This document shows, one piece after another, positions 62,985 through 64,000 of a stretch of DNA of 64,000 nt. The translations under genes were made by a program, and so were the position numbers. The stretch's first letter is position 1. Every line of letters begins with the position of its first letter. The DNA is taken from the NCBI RefSeq assembly GCF_027158465.1, contig NZ_JAMKYL010000001.1, positions 248,001 through 312,000 of the forward strand, in the 5' to 3' direction. Source of the DNA: Oxalobacter paeniformigenes. Lineage in GTDB: Bacteria; Pseudomonadota; Gammaproteobacteria; Burkholderiales; Burkholderiaceae_D. The notes below the pieces were generated by a model, which saw only the letters and a list, made by a program, of their open reading frames with translations, made no database searches and was not told the DNA's origin.

Positions 62985-64000
62985 CTAGATGTCGGCTTCG
63001 GCTTCGTTGCCGTGTTCTTCCATCCAGCTCCGACGGGCTGCGGCTTCGCCTTTGCCCATGAGCATCTGGAAGCGTTCGGCCGATTCTTTCGGCGTGATGT
63101 TTCCGAAGGTGACGGGCAACAGGCGGCGGGTATCCGGATTCAGGGTCGTTTCCCAGAGTTGTTCGGCATTCATTTCGCCAAGCCCCTTGAAACGGGAGAT
63201 GCCGAGTGCATTGTCCCTGACGCCTTCGCTCCGGAGTTTTTCGAGAATGCCGTTCAGTTCCGCGTCATCGAGTGCGTACAGTTTCTGGATCGGTTTCTTG
63301 CCGCGTGCCGGTGCATCGATACGATACAGCGGCGGGCGGGCGACATAGATGTGGCCGTTTTCGATCAGACGGGGGAAATGACGGAAAAACAGGGTCAATA
63401 GCAAGACCTGGATATGCGAACCGTCCACGTCGGCATCGGAGAGGATGCAGATTTTTCCGTAACGCAGTCCGGACAGGTCGGGATTGTCGTTGGCGCCATG
63501 CGGATCGACACCGATGGCAACAGCGATGTCGTGGATTTCCTGATTGGCGAACAGTCGGTCTTTTTCGGTTTCCCATGAATTGAGGACTTTGCCGCGCAAG
63601 GGCAGGATGGCCTGGAATTCCTTGTTGCGTCCCATTTTCGCCGAACCGCCTGCGGAATCGCCTTCGACAAGGAACAGTTCGTTGCGACGGATGTCGTGCG
63701 ATTCGCAATCGGTGAGCTTGCCGGGCAGGACGGCGACGGCCGAGGATTTTTTCTTTTCGACTTTTTGCTGTTGCCGCATGCGGGACTGGGCCTGCCGGAT
63801 GACCAGATCGGTGAGCTTGCGACCGTATTCGACGTTCTGGTGGAGCCAGTTTTCAAAAGCGGGGCGCACGAAATGGGAAACGAGACGTACGGCATCGCGT
63901 GAGTTCAGGCGCTCCTTGATCTGGCCCTGGAATTGCGGATCGAGTACACGTGCCGACAAAACGAAGGAAGTGCGTGCGAAAACGTCTTCTGGCAGCAGAC
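62985..64000 (-). CDS. parE: DNA topoisomerase IV subunit B, partial (5' end beyond window)
   Basis: About 338 codons of the C-terminal part; the reading frame is open through the right edge and reads LLPEDVFARTSFVLSARV before it. It has the Toprim domain with EGDSAGGSAKMGRNKEFQAI, GKVLNSWETEKDRL, and the metal site in SDADVDGSHIQVLLLTLFFR. GLGEMNAEQLWETTLNPDTR is also typical. The missing N-terminus would hold the GHKL ATPase. It pairs with parC. Confidence 0.96.
   Translation of the reverse strand, partial: LLPEDVFARTSFVLSARVLDPQFQGQIKERLNSRDAVRLVSHFVRPAFENWLHQNVEYGRKLTDLVIRQAQSRMRQQQKVEKKKSSAVAVLPGKLTDCESHDIRRNELFLVEGDSAGGSAKMGRNKEFQAILPLRGKVLNSWETEKDRLFANQEIHDIAVAIGVDPHGANDNPDLSGLRYGKICILSDADVDGSHIQVLLLTLFFRHFPRLIENGHIYVARPPLYRIDAPARGKKPIQKLYALDDAELNGILEKLRSEGVRDNALGISRFKGLGEMNAEQLWETTLNPDTRRLLPVTFGNITPKESAERFQMLMGKGEAAARRSWMEEHGNEAEADI

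Overview
The window reads as chromosomal DNA of a Gram-negative betaproteobacterium, most likely of the Oxalobacteraceae and possibly Oxalobacter itself. The clues are a complete tol-pal envelope operon, a two-subunit glycyl-tRNA synthetase, parC/parE, a betaproteobacterial H-NS-type protein, a protein resembling the betaproteobacterial DUF2863 family, and an OFA-family (oxalate/formate antiporter type) carrier that appears strongly codon-biased. The genus call is an inference from content and style, not from a marker gene comparison. No rRNA, insertion sequence, CRISPR array or intact prophage was seen.

Layout. 0-11.4 kb: a SulP anion transporter, then ybgC-tolQ-tolR-tolA-tolB-pal-cpoB, an FNR-type regulator lacking the usual Fe-S cysteine cluster, a KGG-motif stress protein with a small membrane protein, and a metallo-beta-lactamase-fold hydrolase. 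11.6-18.7 kb: a cobalamin riboswitch heading a vitamin B12 uptake operon with two tandem TonB-dependent receptors, permease, ATPase and periplasmic binding protein. 18.7-24.5 kb: panC, scpA, a small ORF, an acetyltransferase, metG and apbC. 24.5-27.5 kb: a ModE-like regulator divergent from the OFA carrier. 27.7-29.6 kb: gltX followed by tRNA-Ala and two identical tRNA-Glu genes. 29.7-40.9 kb: housekeeping genes (DUF2863-like, moaC, BepA-like protease, DEAD-box helicase, fabI, mltD, rpiA, CPA2 antiporter, SlyB-like lipoprotein).

41.1-47.3 kb is the accessory stretch. It holds a repeat-rich tail-anchored protein, a WYL-domain regulator, a large DUF262 + HNH nuclease of lower GC, tRNA-Ser, a small HTH regulator, and a Mu-type DNA-binding protein preceded by helically phased direct repeats. 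The DUF262-HNH/WYL pair beside a tRNA is the best candidate for an under-described (probably phage-defence) system.

47.3-64 kb returns to core genes: gloA, a YgjP-like metalloprotease, plsC, gmhB, glyS, glyQ, fbp, pepN, an H-NS-like protein, a PIN-domain protein, yaaA, a RidA-family protein, parC and a truncated parE running off the right edge.

Functional links. Envelope integrity (Tol-Pal, MltD, BepA-like, SlyB-like), translation (GltX with its tRNA-Glu genes, MetG, GlyQS) and B12 acquisition are the clearest modules. Start codons were moved inward from the longest ORF wherever a Shine-Dalgarno site or family length supported it. All family calls are by eye from motifs; no database search was run.
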